A stretch of DNA of 64,000 nucleotides from Candidatus Falkowella caecavicola (GTDB taxonomy: Bacteria; Bacillota; Clostridia; Oscillospirales; Ruminococcaceae). The DNA lies in assembly GCA_904420125.1 (NCBI GenBank), contig CAJFUK010000049.1:1-64000 (forward strand), in the 5' to 3' direction. The first letter of the stretch is position 1, and each line of letters opens with the position of its first letter. The notes beneath the pieces were generated by a model. It had not been told where the DNA came from. It was given only the letters and a program-made list of their open reading frames with translations, and made no database searches. Shown piece after piece: positions 8,337 through 17,329 of this stretch. Made by a program: the position numbers and the translations under genes.

Positions 8337-9407
8337 TTACCAGGGGATCGGAAGGGTTTGGATCCACTGATATAAATCTTCTGCCTGCGCTTCCATCTCC
8401 CGCCGCCGGGGATGGCCGGGCGTAATCTGTCCGGCTCCGCGAACCCGGTAGGCGATGATCCGGTCATCCTGCATTTCTTCAGCGATTTCAAAAAGAACGT
8501 CGTCCCATATCGGGGCGTGCATTAAAACCGTGGTAAACAGCAGGATATATGCGTCCGGGTGTTGGGTGCGCAGACCTTTCAGTACAGCCTTATAATGCGC
8601 TTTCCAATTTTCCTTGGCTTTGGGATCCGCGGCAATATCCGCATAGGTCGATCCGTCGTTCTGGCCGATACCGATCGTCACCACCTGAGGAGAATACCGG
8701 GAGAAATCCCATGCAGTACAGGGGCCGCAGTAAGCGACGTACCCCATCATGGTATACATCCGCTCCATCCCCACCAGACCTTCTCCGTTGTCAAAGAATC
8801 CATATCCGTCCAGCAAAGAGGTGCCCCCCTGCGCGTTGTTATGAATATCTGCGCCCAGTTTCCGGGCCAGGATCGCGGCATAAGAATACCAGGCGTTGTC
8901 GTATTCGCCCTGGTTGGGACCATCCAGCTGCCTCTCCATTCCATAGGTCATATTCACACAGCCGGCTGTCACCGAATCGCCGTAACACTCAATCCGCCGC
9001 GCAGGTGCAGGAACGGGTGAGATCTGTCCCCCTTTCGGCAGGCAAATTCCCTTAAACACAATATAACCGTGGCAGCCGTCGGTCCGTTTGAAAAGGGTGA
9101 GCTTATGCCAGCCCGGCTGCAGGTCTTCCTGCGCGATATAAACCGCATCCTTTTCCCGCAAACGGCAGAAAAAACTGCCTTCCTTTCCGTCAATCAGATA
9201 ACCGACATAATTGCCGCCGCCTTTTCCGTCGTCTTCTATGCGAAAGGCGATGGAATCTCCGGAGAAAAACACTTCTATATAGCTACCGGGGTAAATCAGG
9301 ACCGGCGCTTTAGGATCTGTCTGATCAATTCGCCCTACATAACGGAACGCTGGATGGTCGGCATCCAGAATTGTAAAGTAGTTTGGACTCAATGCATCTA
9401 ATGTCAT
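8337..9407 (-). CDS. SGNH/GDSL-type esterase with N-terminal jelly-roll domain (CE2-like)
   Basis: Probable carbohydrate esterase of 356 residues. The first 140 residues form a beta-rich domain, as in CE2 acetylesterases. The SGNH domain follows: block I CYGDSVTAG with the nucleophile Ser, block III GIGQND, and a late PGHP that can supply the catalytic His. No signal peptide is visible, so it is probably cytoplasmic and may act on imported acetylated sugars. The start at 9407 has AAGGGTG seven bases upstream. An ATG at 9410 directly before it is also possible, and a longer in-frame start at 9464 lacks a ribosome site. It is divergent from the MATE gene. Substrate is not determined by the sequence. 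Confidence 0.8.
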   Translation of the reverse strand: MTLDALSPNYFTILDADHPAFRYVGRIDQTDPKAPVLIYPGSYIEVFFSGDSIAFRIEDDGKGGGNYVGYLIDGKEGSFFCRLREKDAVYIAQEDLQPGWHKLTLFKRTDGCHGYIVFKGICLPKGGQISPVPAPARRIECYGDSVTAGCVNMTYGMERQLDGPNQGEYDNAWYSYAAILARKLGADIHNNAQGGTSLLDGYGFFDNGEGLVGMERMYTMMGYVAYCGPCTAWDFSRYSPQVVTIGIGQNDGSTYADIAADPKAKENWKAHYKAVLKGLRTQHPDAYILLFTTVLMHAPIWDDVLFEIAEEMQDDRIIAYRVRGAGQITPGHPRRREMEAQAEDLYQWIQTLPIPW

Positions 9408-9531
9408 CATCAACACCCTTTCTTTCGATCCATCTTTTATGGCTATTTTAGCATATGAATCCAAAAAATAAAAGCATTTTTATACAAAATTTATGACAAC
9501 AGATAGAGAAAATGCTATGGATTCTGGCCTA

Positions 9532-9560
9532 TAGACTTTTTATGATTCCTGCTGTACAAT
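9532..9560 (+). promoter_or_regulatory. Promoter of the MATE gene
   Basis: TAGACT (9532-9537), 17 bp, TACAAT (9555-9560). Confidence 0.6.
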
Positions 9561-9608
9561 AGGTAGGCGGAAATCAATCCAGCGAAAAAAAGATAAAGGG
9601 GAAAAATT

Positions 9609-10952
9609 ATGGTCAAGGATATGACCGTGGGGAAACCTGTACGGCTGATGCTGGCATTCGCCGTCCCCCTGTTGATCGGAAATATTTTTCAGCAGTTTTA
9701 CAGCATGGTCGACGCGATGATTGTCGGCCGTTTTATTGATATGCAGGCTTTGGCGGCAGTCGGGGCGACCGGTTCGATGTCGTTCCTTGTCTTAGGTTTT
9801 ATTTCCGGTATGACGGGCGGCTTCTCGGTGGTTATTGCCCAGCGTTTCGGAGCGGGCGATTATTCTGAAATGCGCAATGCCGTGGCGTTATCCTGTTACC
9901 TTTGCGTGATCATGGCGGTGATCCTGTCCGTGGGCAGCGCGCTGGCGGCACGGCCCATACTCCAACTGATGGACACGCCGGACGATATCATAGACGGTTC
10001 TTTCCGCTATATTGTCGTCATTTATGCCGGATCGTTTGCGCCTATCTTTTACAATATGCTCTCCGGCGTTCTTCGGGCGCTGGGAGACAGCAGGACCCCG
10101 CTGTATTTTCTGATCATTTCTTCCATTCTTAATGTGATTTTGGACTTTTCCTTTATTCTGTTTTTCCATATGGGCGTAGAAGGTGCCGCTTATGCTACGG
10201 TGCTTTCTCAGTTCATTTCCGGACTGCTCTGCCTGATTTATATGTTCAGAAAATTCCCGATTTTGCGGTTTGAAAAACAGGACTGGAGCTGGAACGGAAG
10301 GTCCGCCTGGATGCTGGTCAAGATCGGGATGCCCATGGCGCTGCAATTTGCCATTACCGCAGTGGGCGTGATGGTGTTGCAGAGCGCCATCAACAGTTTC
10401 GGCTCGGAAACCATCGCTGCCTATACAGCCGGCTCCAAAGTCGAACAGCTGGCGACACAGCCTATGCTGACTTTAGGGATCACCATGGCAACCTATACCG
10501 GACAAAATTTGGGTGCGGGCCAATATGATCGGATTCGGTCCGGTGTTCGGCAATGTTCTTTGCTGGCACTGCTTTTTTCCGTTATCGGCGCACTGATTGT
10601 GATCCCGTTCGGCAATATTCTGGTGCAGCTGTTTATTGACCGGGAATATGCCGATGCCATTGGACAAGCCTGTCAGTATCTCAATACAATCGCCGTTTTC
10701 TTTTTTGTTCTGGGGCTGCTGTTTATTTTCCGAAATGTACTGCAGGGGATTGGAGACGGGTTCATGCCGATGATGGCAGGTGCCTGCGAACTGGTGGTAC
10801 GGGTGCTTGTCGCCTTTATACTGGCAAAATTCTGGGGCTATGCCGGTATTTGTCTGGCAGGGCCCATTGCCTGGATCGCGGCGACGGTTCCGCTGATCAT
10901 CACCTATCTGCTGCGTATCCGAAAATTTAAGGTGCAGGGACTTCTTCAATAA
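9609..10952 (+). CDS. MATE-family multidrug/Na+ antiporter
   Basis: Integral membrane exporter of 447 residues with about twelve TM segments in two related halves, the usual MATE (NorM/DinF class) architecture. It opens with MVKDMTVGKPVRLMLAFAVP and has the family's FYSMVDAMIVGRF segment in the first helices. A ribosome site AAAGGGG precedes the ATG. Members export cationic drugs or organic compounds in exchange for Na+ or H+; the substrate cannot be told. It stands alone, with its own promoter and a strong terminator after it. Confidence 0.93.
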   Translation: MVKDMTVGKPVRLMLAFAVPLLIGNIFQQFYSMVDAMIVGRFIDMQALAAVGATGSMSFLVLGFISGMTGGFSVVIAQRFGAGDYSEMRNAVALSCYLCVIMAVILSVGSALAARPILQLMDTPDDIIDGSFRYIVVIYAGSFAPIFYNMLSGVLRALGDSRTPLYFLIISSILNVILDFSFILFFHMGVEGAAYATVLSQFISGLLCLIYMFRKFPILRFEKQDWSWNGRSAWMLVKIGMPMALQFAITAVGVMVLQSAINSFGSETIAAYTAGSKVEQLATQPMLTLGITMATYTGQNLGAGQYDRIRSGVRQCSLLALLFSVIGALIVIPFGNILVQLFIDREYADAIGQACQYLNTIAVFFFVLGLLFIFRNVLQGIGDGFMPMMAGACELVVRVLVAFILAKFWGYAGICLAGPIAWIAATVPLIITYLLRIRKFKVQGLLQ

Positions 10953-10972
10953 AGTTTTTTACAGATCATAAA

Positions 10973-11014
10973 AACAGTACAGGCCAGTTTTGAAATAAGC
11001 TGGCCTGTACTGTT
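10973..11014. terminator. Long-stem terminator after MATE gene
   Basis: Perfect 15-bp stem AACAGTACAGGCCAG (10973-10987) paired with 11000-11014. Only three T residues follow. Confidence 0.8.
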
Positions 11015-11255
11015 TGATGCATGTTATGCAGGATTGGGATGCAGAAAGGGGGAAGTAAAACGGTTTAACCAGTATGCAAAGGAACCGCAGGCAGTCGTCC
11101 TGAGGCATGCCGGCAAAAATGAGAGGCTTGTCTAGATAGGAACTGAACCGCCGTGGAAAAATAAATTCCTGGCAGGAAGGCAGTCGTTCTGAAAGGAGCC
11201 GCCGGCCTGGGAAGTCCACCGTTTCAGCTGGACAGACGGCTCGGAGAAGGCGCTT
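11015..11255. other. Intergenic stretch without recognised gene
   Basis: Between the two convergent terminators no open frame with a ribosome site or family motif was found on either strand. An open frame antisense to it exists but has atypical composition. Confidence 0.6.
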
Positions 11256-11290
11256 AAAAAGGGAATCATCTGTCAGACAGATGGTTCCCT
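11256..11290 (-). terminator. Terminator of the glmU-pth-mfd unit
   Basis: On the minus strand, GGGAACCATCTGTC and GACAGATGATTCCC (11261-11289) form a stem with one wobble pair, followed by five T residues (11256-11260). Confidence 0.85.
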
Positions 11291-11332
11291 TTTGGCTGCA
11301 GAAAGAGAAGGACATGGAAAAAGCAGGAGAAA

Positions 11333-14300
11333 TCATATCGTGGTATCGGATTTTGACATGGTATTTTTCAGAATATCCAGCGTTTCCCGAATGGTTTCAA
11401 TAGTCGTACCGGGGGCCTTCATTTTGACGGCAATATAGGGTTTGGAGGCAGCATTGACAAGGACGCGCCCTTTCATACCGCCCACCAATGAGGAGACAAC
11501 CTGCATGTCGATCTTTTCCGGATAGAAGAAAACTGTTTCGCCTTTCTGGCCAATCTCCTTAAATCCGAAACTTCCCGCCATATTTCGAAGCAACGCCACG
11601 TCTACCAGCCCCTGGACGGATTTCGGCGGATCACCGAAACGATCAATGAGTTCGTCCAGCACATCCATGCTGTCCGCTTCCGTGCGGATGGCAGCGATTT
11701 TTCGGTACACGTCAATCCGCTGCGCCAGATTTTGAATATAGTTTTCCGGAATATGGGCGTCCATCTGCAGGTCAATCAGGCATTCTTCTGCCCGCCGGTC
11801 GATCGGTTCGCCCCGCCGTTCACTGACCGCTTCCGATAGCAGGCGAATATACATATCATATCCTACCGCTTCCATATGCCCGTGCTGCCGTGCGCCCAGA
11901 ATGCTGCCCGCACCGCGGATTTCCAGATCCCGCATAGCAATCCGAAATCCAGAACCGAATTTGGTAAACTCCCGGATGGCAGACAGCCGCTTGGCAGCAA
12001 TTTCTGTGAGCACTTTGCCACGGCGGAAGGTAAAATACGCAAAAGCCCGGCGATTGGAACGTCCAACCCGGCCCCGCAGCTGATACAGCTGAGAAAGGCC
12101 CATCCGGTCTGCGTCTTCAATAATCAGCGTATTGCAGTTGGGCACATCCACGCCGGTTTCGATAATCGTTGTGCAGACAAGGATATCAATTTCATGCTCC
12201 ATCAGCTGCCGCCAGACATCGGAAAGCTGCTCTTCTCCCATTTGTCCATGCGCAACCCCAATCCGGGCATCCGGTACCAGCGCATGGATGTTTGCTGCAC
12301 AGCTGTCAATCGTTTCAATCCGATTATGGATATAATACACCTGTCCGTCCCGCTGTAGTTCCCTGCGCAGTGCAGCGCCCAAAATATGCGGGTCATGCTC
12401 GATCACATAGGTCTGGACTGGATACCGGTCCTGCGGCGGCTGTTCAATCACAGACATGTCGCGGATGCCGGAAAGCGCCATATTTAAAGTGCGGGGAATC
12501 GGGGTTGCGGAAAGAGTGAGCACATCCACGCCTTTGAACATCTCTTTGAACTTTTCTTTGTGGGCAACGCCGAACCGCTGCTCCTCGTCGATGATCGCCA
12601 GCCCCAGATCCCGGAATTCCACATCTTTCTGAAGCAGACGGTGGGTGCCGATAATAATATCCACTTCACCGCGTTTGAGCCGTTTCAGGGTCTCTTTCTG
12701 CTCTTTGGGGGAGCGGAAGCGGGAAAGCAGCTCCACATTCACAGGAAAATTTCCAATCCGGTTGGTGACTGTCTGATAATGCTGCCAGGCCAGGATGGTT
12801 GTCGGGCAGAGGATCGCGCACTGCTTGGAGTCCAGCACGCATTTAAACGCCGCCCGTAAAGCCACCTCTGTCTTGCCGAACCCTACATCCCCGCAGAGCA
12901 GGCGCTCCATCGGCCTTTCACTGCACATATCCCTTTTGATCTCTTCGACACAGCGCAGCTGGTCTTCTGTTTCCTCATAGGCAAAATGCTCCTCAAATTC
13001 CCGCTGCCATTCGTTATCCGGGGAAAAGGCGAACCCTTTGGTCTGCTCTCTTTCCGCATACAGCCGGATGAGTTCATCTGCCATGTCGGCGACTGCCTTT
13101 TTGACGCGGGAACGGGTTTTCTGCCATTCTCCGGAATTGAGTTTGTTGAGCTTGACCGTTCCGTTGTCTTTGGGCCCGATATAACGGGAAACCAGATCCA
13201 ACTGGGTGACGGGGACATACAACGTATCCGCACCGGCATATTTAATTTTGATGTAATCTTTCACTACGCCCTGCAATTCCAGCTTGTGAATGCCGTCGAA
13301 AGTACCGATGCCATGCGAGACGTGGACGACCAGATCGCCAACATTTAATTCGGACAGGCTGCGGATTTCTTCTCCCTTGCGCTTTTTGCTGCTTTTCAGC
13401 CTGCCGGTGGAGATCCCGGAATGGGTCAAAAGCGCAAAACGGATCTCCGGATACTCAAATCCGGCAGACAGGGTTCCCGCCAGCACATACACTTTTCCTG
13501 GCAGCGGATCGGCTGTGTCCTTGACATAGTCGGCAGGGAATCCCTGTTTGCGCAGATCGTCTGCAAGAACTGACGCCGCTTTGGTTGTGCCTGCCAGCAC
13601 GGAGACGGCATATCCTGTATCGATCAGAGTCCGGAGGTCTTCCTGCAGAAGCTTGATATCGCCGCCCCAGACAGAATTTTGCAGGGTGTTGACAGAAATC
13701 AGGCTTTTGAGTTTCAGATCGCTGCTCGATCGTGCAAAAGTTTCCATATACACAGCGCCCCGGCTTTCCAACTGGCTGTGGAAACTCCCAAAAGACAGGC
13801 TGAAATCAGTTAGTGCGCCGCAGAGCTCCCCCTCTTCCAGCAGGATTTTGATATCTTCATGTAACTGGGCTGTATAGGCTTTCGCATTTTCTCTGACCGC
13901 ACTCCACTCGCTGACAATACACAACGCGTGATCCAAATAATCAAACAGCGTCGCCGGTTTGGGGTAAGCCAGCGAGATATATTTATCCAGATTGTTCAGG
14001 GAAACACCCGAGAGCAGGCGTTTCTGATCCTCCTCCAGCGTTTTCTGCGCTGGGGCGCCGGCCTTTCCTTCCGGCAGGGAATCCAGCAGCTTTTCCAAAG
14101 CGTTCGCCAATATTTCCGGCGAATCAAAAAGGATTTCTGCTGCCGGAGTGATCTGCACTTCTGAGACGATCTGTCCCCGGCGCTGACTATCCAGTTCAAA
14201 CTGTGCGATGGAATCAATCTCGTCTCCCCAGAATTCCAGGCGGAGAGGTGCCGGAGCCCCGGGAGGGAAAAAGTCCAGCAGGCCGCCGCGAACGGAAAAC

Positions 14301-14830
14301 TGGGAGACGCCGTCTACCTGCGGACGGCGGATATATCCGGCACGGATCAGAGTTTTGACAGCTTCCTCCATCGGCAGTGTGTCTCCGCCACGCCATGTGA
14401 CACTGCGCGCAGACATTTCGGCCGGGGGGATGGTATATTGCAGGGCAGCGGCCGCCGACGCGAATACCAGGCGGCAGCTACCAGTGGAAATCCGGCTCAG
14501 TACGCCCAGCCGGATCTGTTCATAATCTCCGGATACGCTTTCTATATTCCGGAAGGTGATATCCTTCATGGGATAAAACAGCGCTTTTTCTTCTCCGTAC
14601 ATTTCATTGACATCTGCGCACATTCTGCGGGCGGATTGTTCATCCTCCGTCAGTACCAGTACCGGCCGACGGCCCACGGCGTCCAGATGTTCGCTGAGGG
14701 CATAAATAAAATGCGCTTTATGGATGGAGGAGAGGCCTACCAGCATACAGGGGAGACGACCGCTATCTACAGCCGCCGTCAGTTCCTGAAAAGGGGTCAT
14801 CCGGTCCAGGACGGTTTGATAAAGTTTCAC
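11333..14830 (-). CDS. mfd: Transcription-repair coupling factor Mfd
   Basis: ATP-driven DNA translocase that removes RNA polymerase stalled at lesions and recruits UvrA. The 1165 residues match the family. An N-terminal UvrB-like module is followed by the RNA-polymerase-interacting CarD-like domain (VGDLVVHVSHGIGTFDGI, near residue 500), then RecG-type helicase motors with Walker A GDVGFGKTEVA, DEEQ box, and ATPIPRTL. The C-terminal TRCF domain closes the protein. It is the last gene of the glmU-pth-mfd cluster, 58 bp after pth, an order common in Firmicutes. Confidence 0.98.
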   Translation of the reverse strand: MKLYQTVLDRMTPFQELTAAVDSGRLPCMLVGLSSIHKAHFIYALSEHLDAVGRRPVLVLTEDEQSARRMCADVNEMYGEEKALFYPMKDITFRNIESVSGDYEQIRLGVLSRISTGSCRLVFASAAAALQYTIPPAEMSARSVTWRGGDTLPMEEAVKTLIRAGYIRRPQVDGVSQFSVRGGLLDFFPPGAPAPLRLEFWGDEIDSIAQFELDSQRRGQIVSEVQITPAAEILFDSPEILANALEKLLDSLPEGKAGAPAQKTLEEDQKRLLSGVSLNNLDKYISLAYPKPATLFDYLDHALCIVSEWSAVRENAKAYTAQLHEDIKILLEEGELCGALTDFSLSFGSFHSQLESRGAVYMETFARSSSDLKLKSLISVNTLQNSVWGGDIKLLQEDLRTLIDTGYAVSVLAGTTKAASVLADDLRKQGFPADYVKDTADPLPGKVYVLAGTLSAGFEYPEIRFALLTHSGISTGRLKSSKKRKGEEIRSLSELNVGDLVVHVSHGIGTFDGIHKLELQGVVKDYIKIKYAGADTLYVPVTQLDLVSRYIGPKDNGTVKLNKLNSGEWQKTRSRVKKAVADMADELIRLYAEREQTKGFAFSPDNEWQREFEEHFAYEETEDQLRCVEEIKRDMCSERPMERLLCGDVGFGKTEVALRAAFKCVLDSKQCAILCPTTILAWQHYQTVTNRIGNFPVNVELLSRFRSPKEQKETLKRLKRGEVDIIIGTHRLLQKDVEFRDLGLAIIDEEQRFGVAHKEKFKEMFKGVDVLTLSATPIPRTLNMALSGIRDMSVIEQPPQDRYPVQTYVIEHDPHILGAALRRELQRDGQVYYIHNRIETIDSCAANIHALVPDARIGVAHGQMGEEQLSDVWRQLMEHEIDILVCTTIIETGVDVPNCNTLIIEDADRMGLSQLYQLRGRVGRSNRRAFAYFTFRRGKVLTEIAAKRLSAIREFTKFGSGFRIAMRDLEIRGAGSILGARQHGHMEAVGYDMYIRLLSEAVSERRGEPIDRRAEECLIDLQMDAHIPENYIQNLAQRIDVYRKIAAIRTEADSMDVLDELIDRFGDPPKSVQGLVDVALLRNMAGSFGFKEIGQKGETVFFYPEKIDMQVVSSLVGGMKGRVLVNAASKPYIAVKMKAPGTTIETIRETLDILKNTMSKSDTTI

Positions 14831-14888
14831 GGTTTGCTCCTATCCGCCGGCCTTCCAGAAAGGACCGGCTTATACTCATTCGGATTCA

Positions 14889-15521
14889 TCAGCTGTTATA
14901 GCGGTTCATCGCTTCTTCCGGATTGCCTTTAACCAGCAGTGCGGCAATATCCGGGCAGACATCCAAGGCTTTTTTCAGTTCTTCCATTTCCGGCTCTGTA
15001 AATTTCGACAGTACCCAATCCGCCAGATTATACTGTGGGTTCGGTTTGGCGCCGACCCCGATTTTAACCCGGGGAAATCCTTCTTCGCCGGAAAGCTCGA
15101 TGATATCACGGATCCCATTATGCCCGCCGTGGGTGCCTTTTCGGCGGATGCGGAGTTTTCCGGGACTCAGGGAGATATCATCGTAAAAAATAATCACGTG
15201 ATCCATGGGAATCTTATAAAATTTCCGTGCTTCCTCCACAGCCTGTCCGCTGTTGTTCATATAGGTGACGGGTTTCAAAAACAAACAGCGGACACCCTCA
15301 ATCATTCCTTCCCCCGTCATACCCTTGAATTTCATCCGGTTTACGGTAACGCCGTATTTTGCAGCGACAGCATCCAGCGCCATAAATCCGGCGTTGTGCC
15401 GGGTCCTTTCATATTCCAGGCCGGGATTGCCCAGTCCGACAAGAAGATACTCAATTTTTCCCGATATACCGGCATTTTTTTTGTTTTTTATTTGATCAAA
15501 GATCTCGAAAATATTTGCCAT
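14889..15521 (-). CDS. pth: Peptidyl-tRNA hydrolase with N-terminal extension
   Basis: Releases tRNA from peptidyl-tRNA that drops off ribosomes. Family motifs include VGLGNPG, TRHNAGF (with the catalytic His region), MNNSG and GGHNG followed by RIG-like residues (VKIGVG). The 210-residue product starts about 25 residues earlier than usual, with MANIFEIFDQIKNKKNAG; AAGGAG lies eight bases before this ATG, and no other start lies near the canonical position. The extension looks genuine and resembles what I recall from relatives in cluster IV clostridia. Confidence 0.95.
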   Translation of the reverse strand: MANIFEIFDQIKNKKNAGISGKIEYLLVGLGNPGLEYERTRHNAGFMALDAVAAKYGVTVNRMKFKGMTGEGMIEGVRCLFLKPVTYMNNSGQAVEEARKFYKIPMDHVIIFYDDISLSPGKLRIRRKGTHGGHNGIRDIIELSGEEGFPRVKIGVGAKPNPQYNLADWVLSKFTEPEMEELKKALDVCPDIAALLVKGNPEEAMNRYNS

Positions 15522-15570
15522 ATTGCTTCTCCTTCATTTTTGCCAAACCCGCAGTGAGACAACAGCAAAG

Positions 15571-15599
15571 GGTGAATTCCGTATCATACGGAATTCACC
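15571..15599. repeat. Near-perfect palindrome between glmU and pth
   Basis: GGTGAATTCCGTAT (15571-15584) and its complement (15586-15599) flank a single base. It may act as a transcript processing site or partial terminator; the T run after it on the minus strand is weak (CCCTTTGCTGTT). Confidence 0.8.
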
Positions 15600-15624
15600 T
15601 GCATGTTTGTTTAGGCGCTGAGGC

Positions 15625-17031
15625 TTATTTTTTATTTCGCCTGATTTTATCCCCCAGCTTCTGGTAGGCGTATCCTTCTTTAATTTCCTGCCGGCTGCGG
15701 GCAATGGCCAGGGCGCCGTCCGGGACGTCGTCGGTAATCGTAGAGCCTGCGGCTGTATAAACACCGTTTCCCAGAGTTACCGGCGCGACAAGATTGGTGT
15801 TGCATCCGATGAAGCAGTCGTCGCCGATCTGTGTCCGGTGCTTATGCAGGCCGTCGTAATTGACCGTGACCACGCCGCAGCCGAAATTGACCCGCTTTCC
15901 GACATCGCTGTCTCCGACATAGGTCAGGTGCGCTACAGCGGTCGATTCATCAATCACGGAATTTTTTACTTCCACAAAATCCCCGATCTTAACCCCGCTT
16001 TTGATCTCGCTGTTGGGACGAATATGGCAGAACGGCCCGATTTTAACATGATCATGGATCACGCTTTGGTAGGCCTGGACAGAATTGAGAATCGTACTGT
16101 CTCCGACAATTGTATCCTCCAGAAGGGAATCGGGGCCGATGGTACATCCGGCGCCGATGACGGTTTTTCCTCGAAGAATGGTGCCGGGCAGGATGCAGGT
16201 ATCCGGTCCGATCACGACATCCGGCCCAATCAGCACACCGTCGAGGGAAACAAATTCAACTCCGTTTTCTAAATGTTGGGAGATAATCTGCTGTTTGGCT
16301 GTTTCATTGAGCGCCAGCAGATCCGTCCGGCTGTTGGCCCCCAGAATCACACGGCTGTTTTCCGTCCGGTATGCTTCCGTTTTTTCGCCGCTTTCCCGCA
16401 GGATCCGGATGGTATCGGTCAAATAGTACTCGTTTTGCGTGTTCTGGTTGTTGAGTCCTGCCAGCGCCTTTTGCAGGGCGGAGATACGAAACCAGTAAAT
16501 CCCCGAATTGACCTCATGAATCTGCCGCTGCGCTTCTGTCGCATCTTTGTATTCCACGATTTCCTGCAGCCTGTCGCCTTCCCGTACAATTCTTCCATAA
16601 TACGCAGGATCCTTCAATTCCGCAGTAACCACGGTGACCGCATTCTGATTCTGCTGATGCACGGCCAGGGAGCTGCGGATGGTTTGCGGATCAATAAACG
16701 GCGCGTCGCCGTAGAGAATCAGGACATTGCCCCCGGCATTCTGCGCCAGAAAGCTTTCTGCCATCATCACCGCGTGCCCGGTTCCGAGACGTTGTTCCTG
16801 AAATACAGTTTGATAACGGGGGTCTTTGGATACGACCAGAGCCTCCACTGCCTCTTTTTGATAACCAGTTACGACACAGGTGCGTTCGGCCGGTAATCCG
16901 GCTGTTGCACAGGCGTCCAGCACCCAGGAAAGCATGGGCTTGAAAAGAACCTGGCAAAGAACCTTCGGATGTTCGGTTTTCATCCGTGTGCCTTTCCCTC
17001 CCGCCAGGATCACAACACAATTTTCTGCCAT
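15625..17031 (-). CDS. glmU: Bifunctional GlcNAc-1-phosphate uridyltransferase / glucosamine-1-phosphate acetyltransferase
   Basis: Makes UDP-GlcNAc for peptidoglycan and wall polymers. The 468-residue protein has the N-terminal nucleotidyltransferase signature LAGGKGTRMKTEHPKVL and a C-terminal left-handed beta-helix of hexapeptide repeats (about residue 250 onward) with the acetyltransferase region near AHLTYVGDSDVGKRVNFG. The ATG at 17031 is preferred, with AAAGGAG ten bases upstream; a TTG one codon earlier is possible. First gene of the glmU-pth-mfd group and divergent from ppdK. Confidence 0.97.
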   Translation of the reverse strand: MAENCVVILAGGKGTRMKTEHPKVLCQVLFKPMLSWVLDACATAGLPAERTCVVTGYQKEAVEALVVSKDPRYQTVFQEQRLGTGHAVMMAESFLAQNAGGNVLILYGDAPFIDPQTIRSSLAVHQQNQNAVTVVTAELKDPAYYGRIVREGDRLQEIVEYKDATEAQRQIHEVNSGIYWFRISALQKALAGLNNQNTQNEYYLTDTIRILRESGEKTEAYRTENSRVILGANSRTDLLALNETAKQQIISQHLENGVEFVSLDGVLIGPDVVIGPDTCILPGTILRGKTVIGAGCTIGPDSLLEDTIVGDSTILNSVQAYQSVIHDHVKIGPFCHIRPNSEIKSGVKIGDFVEVKNSVIDESTAVAHLTYVGDSDVGKRVNFGCGVVTVNYDGLHKHRTQIGDDCFIGCNTNLVAPVTLGNGVYTAAGSTITDDVPDGALAIARSRQEIKEGYAYQKLGDKIRRNKK

Positions 17032-17097
17032 CAATGGACATCTCCTTTATACATACGGGCTGGGAATTCCCTGAAAACCCGGTAAAGTCCTACCAAT

Positions 17098-17126
17098 ATT
17101 ATTGCAATTTTTATGGAAAATTGCAA
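17098..17126 (-). promoter_or_regulatory. Promoter of glmU
   Basis: Minus strand TTGCAA (17126-17121), 17 bp, AATAAT (17103-17098), with an extended TGC before the -10. Confidence 0.6.
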
Positions 17127-17194
17127 GCATTTATACGCTAAAATAGGGATTTTCAAAAAAAATTACTTTTCATCAAAATTTTTTGAAAGATGTA

Positions 17195-17223
17195 TGGAAA
17201 AATTTATAAATGTTTGTTATAAT
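17195..17223 (+). promoter_or_regulatory. Promoter of the ppdK leader
   Basis: TGGAAA (17195-17200), 17 bp, TATAAT (17218-17223). Confidence 0.65.
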
Positions 17224-17254
17224 AATATGGAACCTGAGTATAGGAGGCTTTTTT

Positions 17255-17302
17255 ATGCATCCTTTCGGGAACAGCATGGCTCGGACTATCCGGACAAGCT
17301 GA
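17255..17302 (+). CDS. Short leader ORF upstream of ppdK (15 codons)
   Basis: A perfect ribosome site AGGAGG is followed after seven bases by an ATG that opens a 15-codon frame (MHPFGNSMARTIRTS) ending in TGA at 17302. It lies in the transcript leader, downstream of the -10 box and 27 bp before the ppdK start. The strength of the site suggests it is translated. No attenuator hairpin was seen and the residues carry no obvious regulatory codon run, so the role is unknown. Confidence 0.5.
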   Translation: MHPFGNSMARTIRTS

Positions 17303-17329
17303 AATTATAAATTTGGAGGTAGATTTCCA

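Noticed and set aside
10959..11336. Minus-strand frame of 125 codons
   Set aside because: It spans both terminators, has no ribosome site and an unnatural composition.
17113..17310. 65-codon frame before ppdK
   Set aside because: It begins upstream of the ppdK promoter, has no ribosome site and lies in a different frame from the leader ORF.
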